In this document: positions 18,280 to 25,824 of the stretch, in pieces
Layout: every line of letters begins with the position of its first letter
How positions within the stretch are numbered: the stretch's first letter is position 1
Source of the DNA: Methanobacteriota archaeon
Lineage (GTDB): Archaea; Halobacteriota; Methanomicrobia; Methanomicrobiales; Methanospirillaceae
Length of the DNA stretch: 64,000 nucleotides
NCBI GenBank assembly: GCA_029547605.1
Contig: JAKPPB010000106.1
Coordinates: 1 to 64,000 of the forward strand
Reading direction: 5' to 3'
Notes under the pieces: generated by a model
What the model was told of the DNA's origin: nothing
The model's database searches: none
The model's input: only the letters and a program-made list of their open reading frames with translations
Translations under genes and position numbers: made by a program

Positions 18280-19020
18280 ATGGACCGCGTGAGAATTGAT
18301 GCCACGGGAATGCACTATACTCCCCTCAACATGGCAATACGGGCAGCAGTCGCTGAGGGCGCCCGCGAGATAGAGATCGACCACGTAATGGGCCAGAGGT
18401 TCATTGCCGATGGGCTCAAAGGGGATGTCAGGCTCATCATCCACGGTGTGCCAGGGGGAGATCTGGGCATGTTCATGAGCGGGCCCACCTGCATCGTTCA
18501 CGGGAACTGCGACCATGCCCCTGGAAACACGATGGACTCGGGCCTGATCGTCATACATGGGAGTGCGGGTGATGCAGTGGCACATTCCATGAGGGGTGGA
18601 AAGGTCTTTGTGAGAGACTCCATCGGTTACCGCGGGGGGATCCACATGAAGCAGTACCGTGACAAGCGTCCCATCCTCGTGCTGGGCGGAAACTTCCGTG
18701 CATTCCTCGGTGAATACATGGCGGGGGGGCTCATCCTCGCCTTGGGGCCTCCACCGGACAGCCCGATCAGGGAACGAGGCATCGGGTCAGGCATCCATGG
18801 GGGCAGGATCATTGTCCGCGGGGACGTGGACGATGAGTATCTCGGTGTCGGAGCTCAAAAATCTCCGCTTACCCGCGAGGAGAGAGACGAGATCTCCCCC
18901 CTTATCAGGGAGTTCGCCACCTATTTCCGGAGGGATCCTGACGTGCTGCTGGAAGATTCCTACGTGCAGATACGGCCCTCGAGCAGCAGGCCGTTTGCGA
19001 GCAAGTATACCTGGGAGTGA
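18280..19020 (+). CDS. Glutamate synthase, GXGXG (alpha C-terminal) subunit
   Basis: 246 residues from ATG 18280 (an in-frame ATG at 18250 overlaps the previous gene more deeply and is the alternative). The right-handed beta-helix domain shows glycine-rich repeats: GPTCIVHGNCDHAPGNTM, GLIVIHGSAGDAVAHSMRGG and GGIHMKQY. In one-chain enzymes this domain closes the ammonia tunnel structure; here it is a separate subunit. The product is about the size of the archaeal stand-alone domain. Confidence 0.9.
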   Translation: MDRVRIDATGMHYTPLNMAIRAAVAEGAREIEIDHVMGQRFIADGLKGDVRLIIHGVPGGDLGMFMSGPTCIVHGNCDHAPGNTMDSGLIVIHGSAGDAVAHSMRGGKVFVRDSIGYRGGIHMKQYRDKRPILVLGGNFRAFLGEYMAGGLILALGPPPDSPIRERGIGSGIHGGRIIVRGDVDDEYLGVGAQKSPLTREERDEISPLIREFATYFRRDPDVLLEDSYVQIRPSSSRPFASKYTWE

Positions 19021-19028
19021 GAAGTGCC

Positions 19029-20051
19029 ATGGCAACCAAGAGTTATGCAGACCTGAAAGCCGACGTATGGGACAGGGGCGCCTGTGCGGGATGCGGTGCA
19101 TGCGTCGCAGTATGCCCTGCAGATGCCATCTGCTTTGACGAACAGGGGGGCGCACTGTCGCCGAGAAACATCGGCTACTGCAAGCAGCAGAACGACGAGG
19201 TGAACTGCGGGGCATGCTATGATGCCTGCCCCCGCGTCCACGCAATCACGGGAGACGTCCTCGGGAACTACCTGGAGATCGTCTCTGCCAGGGCAACCCT
19301 CGACATACCGCGAAAGCAGACTGGGGGTGCGGTCACCGCGATCGTCCTTACCGCTCTCGAGCAGGGCCTGATCGATGCGGTCGTCACTGTGACAGAGGAT
19401 CCATGGACCAAGAAACCGGCATCAGTGGTCATCACGCAGGCCGGCGATATCGTCCATCACGCCGGCAGCCGTTACAACTGGTGGGTGCCGCTCGTTGCCG
19501 CGCTCAAGACTGCTGTTATCGACAGGAAATTTCAAAAAATTGCCGTGATCGGCGTGCCATGCGTGGTGCAGGCGGTCCATCGCATCCGGGAGAGTGAAAA
19601 TGATCTCCTGAAACCGTTCGGAAAGCGGATTCGCCTTGTCATCGGGCTCTTCTGCACGGAGACCTTCGATTATTGCATCCTCATGGAAGGGATACTCCAG
19701 AGAGAACATCAAATCGAGACCTGGAACATCGATCGCCTCGATGTCCGCGGAAAACTGGAAGTGACCATGCGGGACGGGTCAACGCACACACTCCCGCTTG
19801 AGAGACTGCAGGAAGCGATCCGTCCGGGGTGCCGCCACTGTACAGATTTCACCGCTGTCTGCTCGGATATCTCGGCCGGCGGAGTGGGGAGCAGGAGAGG
19901 GCATACAACACTCATCGTGAGGAATGATACCGGGAAAACTTTCCTCAAAGAAGCGATTGCACAAAATAACCTTGTTGAGGAGGGTTCGGTTGACACGGAC
20001 GCAATCATGCGACTTGGTCTGGTCAAAGCGAGAAGGCCTCTCAAAAGCTGA
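19029..20051 (+). CDS. F420-type (FrhB-like) iron-sulfur flavoprotein subunit of glutamate synthase
   Basis: 340 residues; a GTG at 19017 that overlaps the previous stop is an alternative start. Two ferredoxin-like clusters (CAGCGACVAVCP and CGACYDACP) precede the FrhB/FdhB-type C-terminal domain, seen in KQTGGAVTAIVLTAL, IAVIGVPCVVQAVHRI and GLFCTE. This family takes electrons from reduced coenzyme F420 via FAD. As the last gene of the glutamate synthase operon it most likely feeds F420H2 electrons to the FMN subunit through its ferredoxin domain. The pairing is inferred from position. Confidence 0.82.
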   Translation: MATKSYADLKADVWDRGACAGCGACVAVCPADAICFDEQGGALSPRNIGYCKQQNDEVNCGACYDACPRVHAITGDVLGNYLEIVSARATLDIPRKQTGGAVTAIVLTALEQGLIDAVVTVTEDPWTKKPASVVITQAGDIVHHAGSRYNWWVPLVAALKTAVIDRKFQKIAVIGVPCVVQAVHRIRESENDLLKPFGKRIRLVIGLFCTETFDYCILMEGILQREHQIETWNIDRLDVRGKLEVTMRDGSTHTLPLERLQEAIRPGCRHCTDFTAVCSDISAGGVGSRRGHTTLIVRNDTGKTFLKEAIAQNNLVEEGSVDTDAIMRLGLVKARRPLKS

Positions 20052-20067
20052 ATTGAAAGGTGGGGGT

Positions 20068-20108
20068 TTTAAAAAAATGAGATCCTCCAGGATTTTTCCA
20101 TTCTTTTA
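20068..20108 (+). terminator. T-rich terminator of the glutamate synthase operon
   Basis: GGGTTTTAAAAAAATG is followed by GGATTTTTCCATTCTTTT within 60 bases of the operon's last stop codon. Confidence 0.45.
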
Positions 20109-20201
20109 AGAGAATCGTTCTTCATTCATTCCCTTGTTCGGTCAGGAAAAGTTAAGGTGGATATCGGAGGAGATTATGTAACAAGGAATGGATCTGAAAT
20201 C

Positions 20202-20873
20202 ATGAGAATGACAATACTTCTGATTGGCTGCCTTCTCCTCGCATTCACAGCGGTGGGCGTTCCAGGTATGGCCGATGATGCAGCGGTGGGACCAGCATTC
20301 CCAGGACAGCCTCAAATCCCGCATTCATTTTATGGGACCATTGAGGCGGCAGGCAACCCGGTTCCTGCAGGTGTCCCGGTTGAAGTGAGAGCTGAGGGGG
20401 TGTCTTCCGGCATACCCGGAAATCCGATATACTCGCATGCAGGGGGTTACGGATCTCAGGATCCGTTCAAGCCTCGGTTGGAAGTCCAGGGCACTCTCCC
20501 CGGGGGGACCAGCCTCACCTTCTACGTGGGAGGAGTCGAAGCAGAGGTACAGGAAGGGGGTTCACCTGATCCCTGGAGCACGACGTATCGCTTCTCTCCC
20601 GGTTCGGTAACTGAACTCAACTTAAGGGTTGCGGCCGTGGTAACCCCTGATCCGGCGTACCAGGAAACACTCGAACCTGCTGCCCACTCAACATCCGCAA
20701 CGGTACCCCGCGCAGGACCAGTGAATCCCTCCACAGAGATGATGTTCGGGCTCATCGCGATTCTGGTTATCCTCGGGATCCTCGCGTTCTATCTTGGAAA
20801 GAGGGCAAAAAGATCCCAAAAAGAATCGGCACAGGAGAGTGCCGACGAAAAAGACCGGCCTGGCAGCGAATAG
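20202..20873 (+). CDS. Secreted membrane-anchored protein with beta-sandwich module
   Basis: 223 residues from the Met that gives a proper signal peptide (MRMTILLIGCLLLAF). The ectodomain (about 40-150) resembles the middle module of the PKD protein at 9407-10945: both have FYG or FFG followed by NPVPAG/LPVPAG, a GGYG or GTYGG turn, DPFKPRL or GPFDQRL, and a closing hydrophobic strand. A C-terminal membrane helix (about 178-198) is followed by a basic, then acidic tail. Function unknown; probably cell-surface. A GTG at 20157 could extend it by 15 residues. Confidence 0.65.
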   Translation: MRMTILLIGCLLLAFTAVGVPGMADDAAVGPAFPGQPQIPHSFYGTIEAAGNPVPAGVPVEVRAEGVSSGIPGNPIYSHAGGYGSQDPFKPRLEVQGTLPGGTSLTFYVGGVEAEVQEGGSPDPWSTTYRFSPGSVTELNLRVAAVVTPDPAYQETLEPAAHSTSATVPRAGPVNPSTEMMFGLIAILVILGILAFYLGKRAKRSQKESAQESADEKDRPGSE

Positions 20874-21047
20874 AACACCCGGGATGGATGAACCTTCCCC
20901 ATCCTATTATTTTATCCCCATGACAAGGGAATGACATTACCAGGATATCCCAAATATTCCGGGGATTGATGCAGCAGGTCATCCCTCACCCACAACCCTA
21001 ATGACCTTCTGCACCTGAAAAGGGAGAACACTGATAAGGAGATTGGA

Positions 21048-23315
21048 ATGAATCACAGGCAGAGAGAAATTATCATTTTTCTTGCAATATGTTCGCTGCT
21101 GCTCTTCCCGCTCTCAGCGGAGGAAAGGATAATCCTTGAAAAGCCAAGTATCAATCAGGAATTTTTAAAATTTTTCAAATATAATACGAGCAGTGAAGGC
21201 TCGGCTTTCGACAGGGAAGGACACAGCATGGGGCTGATACCTTCGCCGATAGTCCTGAAATATGATACGAGCAACCTGAAATCTCCCGTATATTCAGACT
21301 CAAGACAGAGCGCTTCGTCGTTGAACGAGACTTCTCAGGCGATATTGAGATCGATCGAGCAATACAAGATATCTCCCATGAACCCCGAGTTCCGGAGGTT
21401 CATCGAGGAATACAACTCGAGAAATTCCCAGGAATCAGACGCTGAAGGTCGCTCCCTTGGCCTAATCCCTTCCCCCATCGACATCGGAACCCTCATGTCT
21501 GGTGGAGTCCTTGATGCAAACCAACCATTCGATACTATCCTTGGCTCCCAGAGTTCCGCCAGTTATTCCCCCCCTGTAACGGCTGCATCTCCCACGAGCT
21601 GGTTTGACCTTCGAATGACAGGGAAACTCACCCCTGTCCGTGACCAGGAGCAGTGCGGGGCATGCTGGGCATTTTCCACCTACGGGTCCCTTGAATCCAC
21701 GAACCTTCCCGGGGAGAGGTGGGATTTTTCTGAGAACAACATGAAAAACACTCACGGTTTCGACCTTGACCCGTGCAAGGGCGGCAATTACCAGATGTCC
21801 ACCGCATACCTCGCCCGCTGGTCAGGGGCGGTGAGCGAGGCAGCCGATCCTTATCTGTCAACAAGCAGCACATCGGGAGGAAACGTACCTGTCGTGCAGC
21901 ACGTTCAGGATGTCATATTCCTGCCTTCCCGGACAGGGCCTCTCGACAACGCCCAGATCAAGCAGCTGCTGCAGCAGAACGGAGCGGTATATTCGCAGAT
22001 CCGATGGGAGAGCGGGTATTACAATAAAAAACTGGCATCCTATTATTATCCCGGCTCGTCTCCCGCAAACCATGCGGTAGTCATCGTCGGGTGGGATGAC
22101 AGTTACAGCAGGACAAGGTTCTCCACTGCGCCTCCGGGTGATGGAGCGTTCATCGTACGGAACAGCTGGGGCGAGGACTGGGGAGAATACGGGTATTGTT
22201 ACGTCTCATATTACGATACCTGCATTGGGAGGCCCTCTGCCCAGTTCCTCTCTGAAGACGCCTCGAATTACGATAGGGTCTACCAGTATGACCCCTTCGG
22301 ATGGGTGACCAGTGTCGGCGTGGGCGGAGACAGCGCATGGTTTGCAAATGTCTTTACATCGACCCAGAAAGAGGAACTTAAAGCCGTCAGCTTCTACACC
22401 CCTGTCCCAAATGCCCAGTACCAGGTTGAGATATTCAACGATGTGGGAACCACTCCGAGAGGAAGGTCCCCAAGTCTTGTCCAGCAGGGGAGCATCTCCT
22501 ATGCCGGGTATCATACTATTCCTTTACTTTCGTCAGTCCCGCTCCAGAAAGGGCAAAAATTCTCGGTGATTGTGAAACTGACGACACCAGGGTTCCAATA
22601 TCCAATCGCCGTCGAATACCCATACCCGGGGTATTCATCCCGTGCATCGGCGCGTGCCGGGGAGAGCTGGGTGAGCAGTGACGGTACCAGTTGGACTGAT
22701 CTCACGACAGTCTATGCCAACTCGAATGTGTGCGTAAAAGCGTTCACGGATGCGGCCCCTTCGACGCCAACCTATACTCCCACCACGCTGCCGACAGGAA
22801 TCCCCACTATGCCGCCCACTTCGACAGACCGGAGGACTCCGACGGTAAGTATTTCCTCACCAAAATTCATGGGAAGCTATGCCCCTGGAGACGAAGTCAG
22901 GATCGAATGGTCAGCTCAGGACAATGTCGCAGTGGTCAATGTGGTAATTGAGTACTCCGCTGACAAAGGCAATTCGTGGAACACGATCCTGCAACATGCG
23001 CCTGCTGCAGGGAAACATTCCTGGATTATCCCGGAGAACCTCTCGGGAAGCATCACAATCCGCGTGAGGGCGTTCGATGCGGCAGGGAATACCGGTTCAT
23101 CCACGAGATCCATTACCATAAAGACTGCGGGTATATCAAGCAGACTATCTTCCCCGCAGCACACAACTCCTTCCGGAAACGGCCTTGTTTTTTCACCGGC
23201 AGGGACCCTGCAGAGCAGTCCTTCAGAGACCAGGGAATTTTTACGGAGCAGCTATCGGGAGGAGAATTTCATTCCCGCGGTCACACGCCCTCCTGCCACA
23301 GGTGGATTCGTCTGA
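21048..23315 (+). CDS. Secreted papain-type (C1A) cysteine protease with duplicated pro-motif
   Basis: 755 residues with signal peptide (1-24) and clear Shine-Dalgarno (GGAGATT). The catalytic domain starts near 195: oxyanion Gln and catalytic Cys in RDQEQCGACWAFST, His in NHAVVIVGWDD, Asn in VRNSWGEDWGEYG. A lectin-like beta domain follows (about 400-560), then a Thr/Pro linker and an immunoglobulin-like module (SISSPKFMGSYAPGD). The pro-region contains two similar units that each end in GLIPSPI (about residues 60-66 and 143-149). It probably degrades or remodels extracellular proteins. Confidence 0.85.
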   Translation: MNHRQREIIIFLAICSLLLFPLSAEERIILEKPSINQEFLKFFKYNTSSEGSAFDREGHSMGLIPSPIVLKYDTSNLKSPVYSDSRQSASSLNETSQAILRSIEQYKISPMNPEFRRFIEEYNSRNSQESDAEGRSLGLIPSPIDIGTLMSGGVLDANQPFDTILGSQSSASYSPPVTAASPTSWFDLRMTGKLTPVRDQEQCGACWAFSTYGSLESTNLPGERWDFSENNMKNTHGFDLDPCKGGNYQMSTAYLARWSGAVSEAADPYLSTSSTSGGNVPVVQHVQDVIFLPSRTGPLDNAQIKQLLQQNGAVYSQIRWESGYYNKKLASYYYPGSSPANHAVVIVGWDDSYSRTRFSTAPPGDGAFIVRNSWGEDWGEYGYCYVSYYDTCIGRPSAQFLSEDASNYDRVYQYDPFGWVTSVGVGGDSAWFANVFTSTQKEELKAVSFYTPVPNAQYQVEIFNDVGTTPRGRSPSLVQQGSISYAGYHTIPLLSSVPLQKGQKFSVIVKLTTPGFQYPIAVEYPYPGYSSRASARAGESWVSSDGTSWTDLTTVYANSNVCVKAFTDAAPSTPTYTPTTLPTGIPTMPPTSTDRRTPTVSISSPKFMGSYAPGDEVRIEWSAQDNVAVVNVVIEYSADKGNSWNTILQHAPAAGKHSWIIPENLSGSITIRVRAFDAAGNTGSSTRSITIKTAGISSRLSSPQHTTPSGNGLVFSPAGTLQSSPSETREFLRSSYREENFIPAVTRPPATGGFV

Positions 23316-23391
23316 TACCCGCATTGAAGGTGCAGGGAGCATAGTTTCAATTTTCCACACACAGAAACTTATATGAAAGGCGAATAGTCAG

Positions 23392-24384
23392 ATGCAGAAA
23401 GAAAGGTCACTCTCCACAGGCTGCGTGCTCTGCCATCAGGGCGCAAAGATGGTGCTCTTTCTCTCTGGCCTGTGCCCCCGTTCGTGCTGGTACTGTCCAC
23501 TCTCGAAGGAACGAAAAGAGAGGGATGTGATCTACGCGAATGAACGTCGCATCCACACCCCTGAAGAGGCTGCATCGGTTGCGCGCCTGATGAGCGCACT
23601 CGGCACAGGCATCACTGGGGGCGAACCGCTGAATGTGCCAGAGAGGTTACAGGAATACGCGAGGTTCCTGAAAAGGGAATTCGGGGACTCCCACCATATC
23701 CACCTTTATACAGGAATGGCCCCGGGGAGAGAAGACCTCTCGGGGCTTGTCGGACTTGTCGACGAGATACGGATGCATCCCCCCGCAGAGATATGGGACC
23801 GGATCGTGAACACCCCCTATATGGAGGCGGCCCGTAACGCCAGGTCTATGGGTTTTTCCATCGGTTTCGAGGTCCCTTCCCTTCCCGGCATCGACAGCCT
23901 CGCACCCATGCTCCCCTTTTTGGATTTTATGAACATCAACGAACTTGAATGGGGAGAGACAAATGCTGCGGCCATGCGTGAACGCTGCATGATCCTCGAG
24001 GACGGGGTTCACAACGCGGTCAGCGGAGCACGCGGGTGGGCGAAACACCTCACCAGTCATCCAAAAGTGCACTGGTGCTCTTCCAGGTTCAAGGACTCGG
24101 TCCAGCTCAGGAAGAGGTTGCTGCGGGTTGCGAAGAATACTGCAAGGCCTTTTGACCAGATTACCCGTGACGGAACCATACTCTATGGGCTTCTCGAGAA
24201 CAAGGGTGTCTTTCCCGCGATCTTCCACCAGCTCGAACCCGACATGTACGAGCAGAAAGATGGTGCATTCGAGACCGCGTGGTGGGTACTCACAGAATTC
24301 GGCGAACAGATCGAGGGGAAAAAGACCATCATTGAGCGGTACCCTGACAGGGGTCTTGTAGTGGAGGTGACACCGATCGAATGA
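23392..24384 (+). CDS. Radical SAM protein (COG2108-like)
   Basis: 330 residues. CPRSCWYC (about residues 28-35) is the CxxxCxxC motif that binds the radical-SAM [4Fe-4S] cluster; TGITGGEPL is the SAM-binding GGE motif. Two further N-terminal cysteines (GCVLCHQGAKM) precede it. The family is widespread in methanogens without an assigned reaction. Its stop overlaps the start of the cis-prenyltransferase gene (ATGA), so the two proteins are translationally coupled and could work on the same polyprenyl or surface-glycan pathway. A TATA-like ACTTATATG precedes the start by about 20 bases. Confidence 0.82.
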   Translation: MQKERSLSTGCVLCHQGAKMVLFLSGLCPRSCWYCPLSKERKERDVIYANERRIHTPEEAASVARLMSALGTGITGGEPLNVPERLQEYARFLKREFGDSHHIHLYTGMAPGREDLSGLVGLVDEIRMHPPAEIWDRIVNTPYMEAARNARSMGFSIGFEVPSLPGIDSLAPMLPFLDFMNINELEWGETNAAAMRERCMILEDGVHNAVSGARGWAKHLTSHPKVHWCSSRFKDSVQLRKRLLRVAKNTARPFDQITRDGTILYGLLENKGVFPAIFHQLEPDMYEQKDGAFETAWWVLTEFGEQIEGKKTIIERYPDRGLVVEVTPIE

Positions 24385-25160
24385 TCCGCGAGATCCTCTC
24401 CCCCCTCTACGAACGTATCATCCGCCTCCAGTGCCGGCATATCCCACATCACATCGCAATCATCCAGGACGGAAACCGCCGCTACGCGAAACTCCAGCAC
24501 CTCCCACGGTCAGTGGGGCACCGGGTGGGCGCTGCGAGGACTGAGGAGATGCTCGATTGGGCGCGCGAACTTGGAATCCGGCATATCACCCTTTACTCAT
24601 TCTCGACAGAGAACTTCCAGAGAGATGCAGAGGAGGTCAGGGACCTGTTCTGCCTCTTCAAGGAGAAATTCCAGAAAGTCACAGATGACCCAAGGGTGCA
24701 CCGCGAAGGGATCAGGGTGCAGATCGTGGGTGACCGCAGCCTGCTCCCTCGCGATCTCCGGGAGGTAATCGAGAAGGCCGAGGAATCAACTCGTGCCTAT
24801 TCGGAGTACCACCTCAATATTGCGCTGGCCTATGGCGGGCGAAACGAGATCGTTCAGGCAGCAGGACGGATCCTCGAAAGGGTGGCATCCGGTGAATATA
24901 CTCCCGACGAGATCACCCCCGAGCTCGTCGAGGCCCAGCTCCATGCAGGGAAAGAGATCCCGCCAGTTGACCTGATCATCCGCACCGGGAACGAGTACAG
25001 GACCTCGAATTTTCTCCCATGGCTTGCAAGCGGGCACGAGTGTGCCGTCTATTTTTGCGCCCCGTTCTGGCCCCTGTTCAGAAAGATCGATTTGCTGAGG
25101 GCGATAAGGGTCTATTCTCAAAGGGTTGACTCGCAGGGAGGAGCTCGCCCCGTTCCCTGA
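24381..25160 (+). CDS. uppS: Cis-prenyltransferase, catalytic (UppS-type)
   Basis: 259 residues. The catalytic pyrophosphate site HIAIIQDGNRRYAK keeps the essential Asp, YSFSTENF and RTGNEYRTSNFLPW keep the substrate-binding residues, so the active site looks intact. It extends an allylic diphosphate with isopentenyl diphosphate in cis to make the polyprenyl glycan carrier. The C-terminus (RVYSQRVDSQGG) lacks the RxG motif normally needed for activity in homodimers; the protein encoded at 25180-25824 has it. This suggests a heteromeric enzyme. Confidence 0.88.
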   Translation: MIREILSPLYERIIRLQCRHIPHHIAIIQDGNRRYAKLQHLPRSVGHRVGAARTEEMLDWARELGIRHITLYSFSTENFQRDAEEVRDLFCLFKEKFQKVTDDPRVHREGIRVQIVGDRSLLPRDLREVIEKAEESTRAYSEYHLNIALAYGGRNEIVQAAGRILERVASGEYTPDEITPELVEAQLHAGKEIPPVDLIIRTGNEYRTSNFLPWLASGHECAVYFCAPFWPLFRKIDLLRAIRVYSQRVDSQGGARPVP

Positions 25161-25179
25161 ACATCAGGGAATGCCCCTT

Positions 25180-25824
25180 TCATCTGCCGAACCGGCGCAC
25201 ACGTGACTGGTAATCCCGGAGCGCTCTGAGAAAGTCGGTCTTCCGGAAGAGTGCCCAGTTCACGTCAGAGAAGAAGAGCTCGGAATACACTGACTGCCAG
25301 ATGAGGAAGTCTGTCAGGTGGCTCCCTCCTGTCTTGATCACGAGATCAGGGGTGTACCGGAACGTGAGCCGCTCCTCGATGGCGTGTTCAGTCACTTCCC
25401 CAGGCGAGAGCCCGTCCCTTGCCATTTTCCTGATGCATTCGGTGATCTCCTCCCTCCCGCTCTTACCTATCGCGACATGGACGTCCATGCCTTCCCCTTC
25501 GGTTTCCACGGTCGAACCATGGTGCAGGGTGAGCCTTGCAAAGTGTGCAACCTCCCGGAAACTCCCTGTACATGATAATTCGTCTTCCCTTCCCCGCGTG
25601 CTGATGTGAAACGTAACCCCTTTGATCCCGTCCTGGGTATCCTTTCCGCCCCCTGTCTTGCGCGCATTGACTACCGCATCTGAGACCTCGACGCACCAGC
25701 GGCTTACCTCGACCAGCTTCCCCGGCGCCTCTTCCACATCCTCTCCCGTGATCATGAAGCAGATCTGGGCTGGGAGTATGGAGAGCCCTGATAACAGGCG
25801 CCGTTCATACAGCCACCGCATCAT
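25180..25824 (-). CDS. Cis-prenyltransferase-like accessory subunit (NgBR/Nus1-like pseudoenzyme)
   Basis: 214 residues. The C-terminal half is plainly cis-prenyltransferase (TPDLVIKTGG, FLIWQSVYSELFFSDVNWALF) but the N-terminal catalytic DGN motif is missing (LPAQICFMITGEDVEE in its place) and the diphosphate-binding arginines of RTGGxxR are Lys and Leu. The tail RVRRFGR retains the RxG motif. This combination is that of the non-catalytic subunit of heteromeric cis-prenyltransferases. It starts inside the polX stop codon (ATGA) and converges on the catalytic gene with a 19-base gap. Confidence 0.75.
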   Translation of the reverse strand: MMRWLYERRLLSGLSILPAQICFMITGEDVEEAPGKLVEVSRWCVEVSDAVVNARKTGGGKDTQDGIKGVTFHISTRGREDELSCTGSFREVAHFARLTLHHGSTVETEGEGMDVHVAIGKSGREEITECIRKMARDGLSPGEVTEHAIEERLTFRYTPDLVIKTGGSHLTDFLIWQSVYSELFFSDVNWALFRKTDFLRALRDYQSRVRRFGR

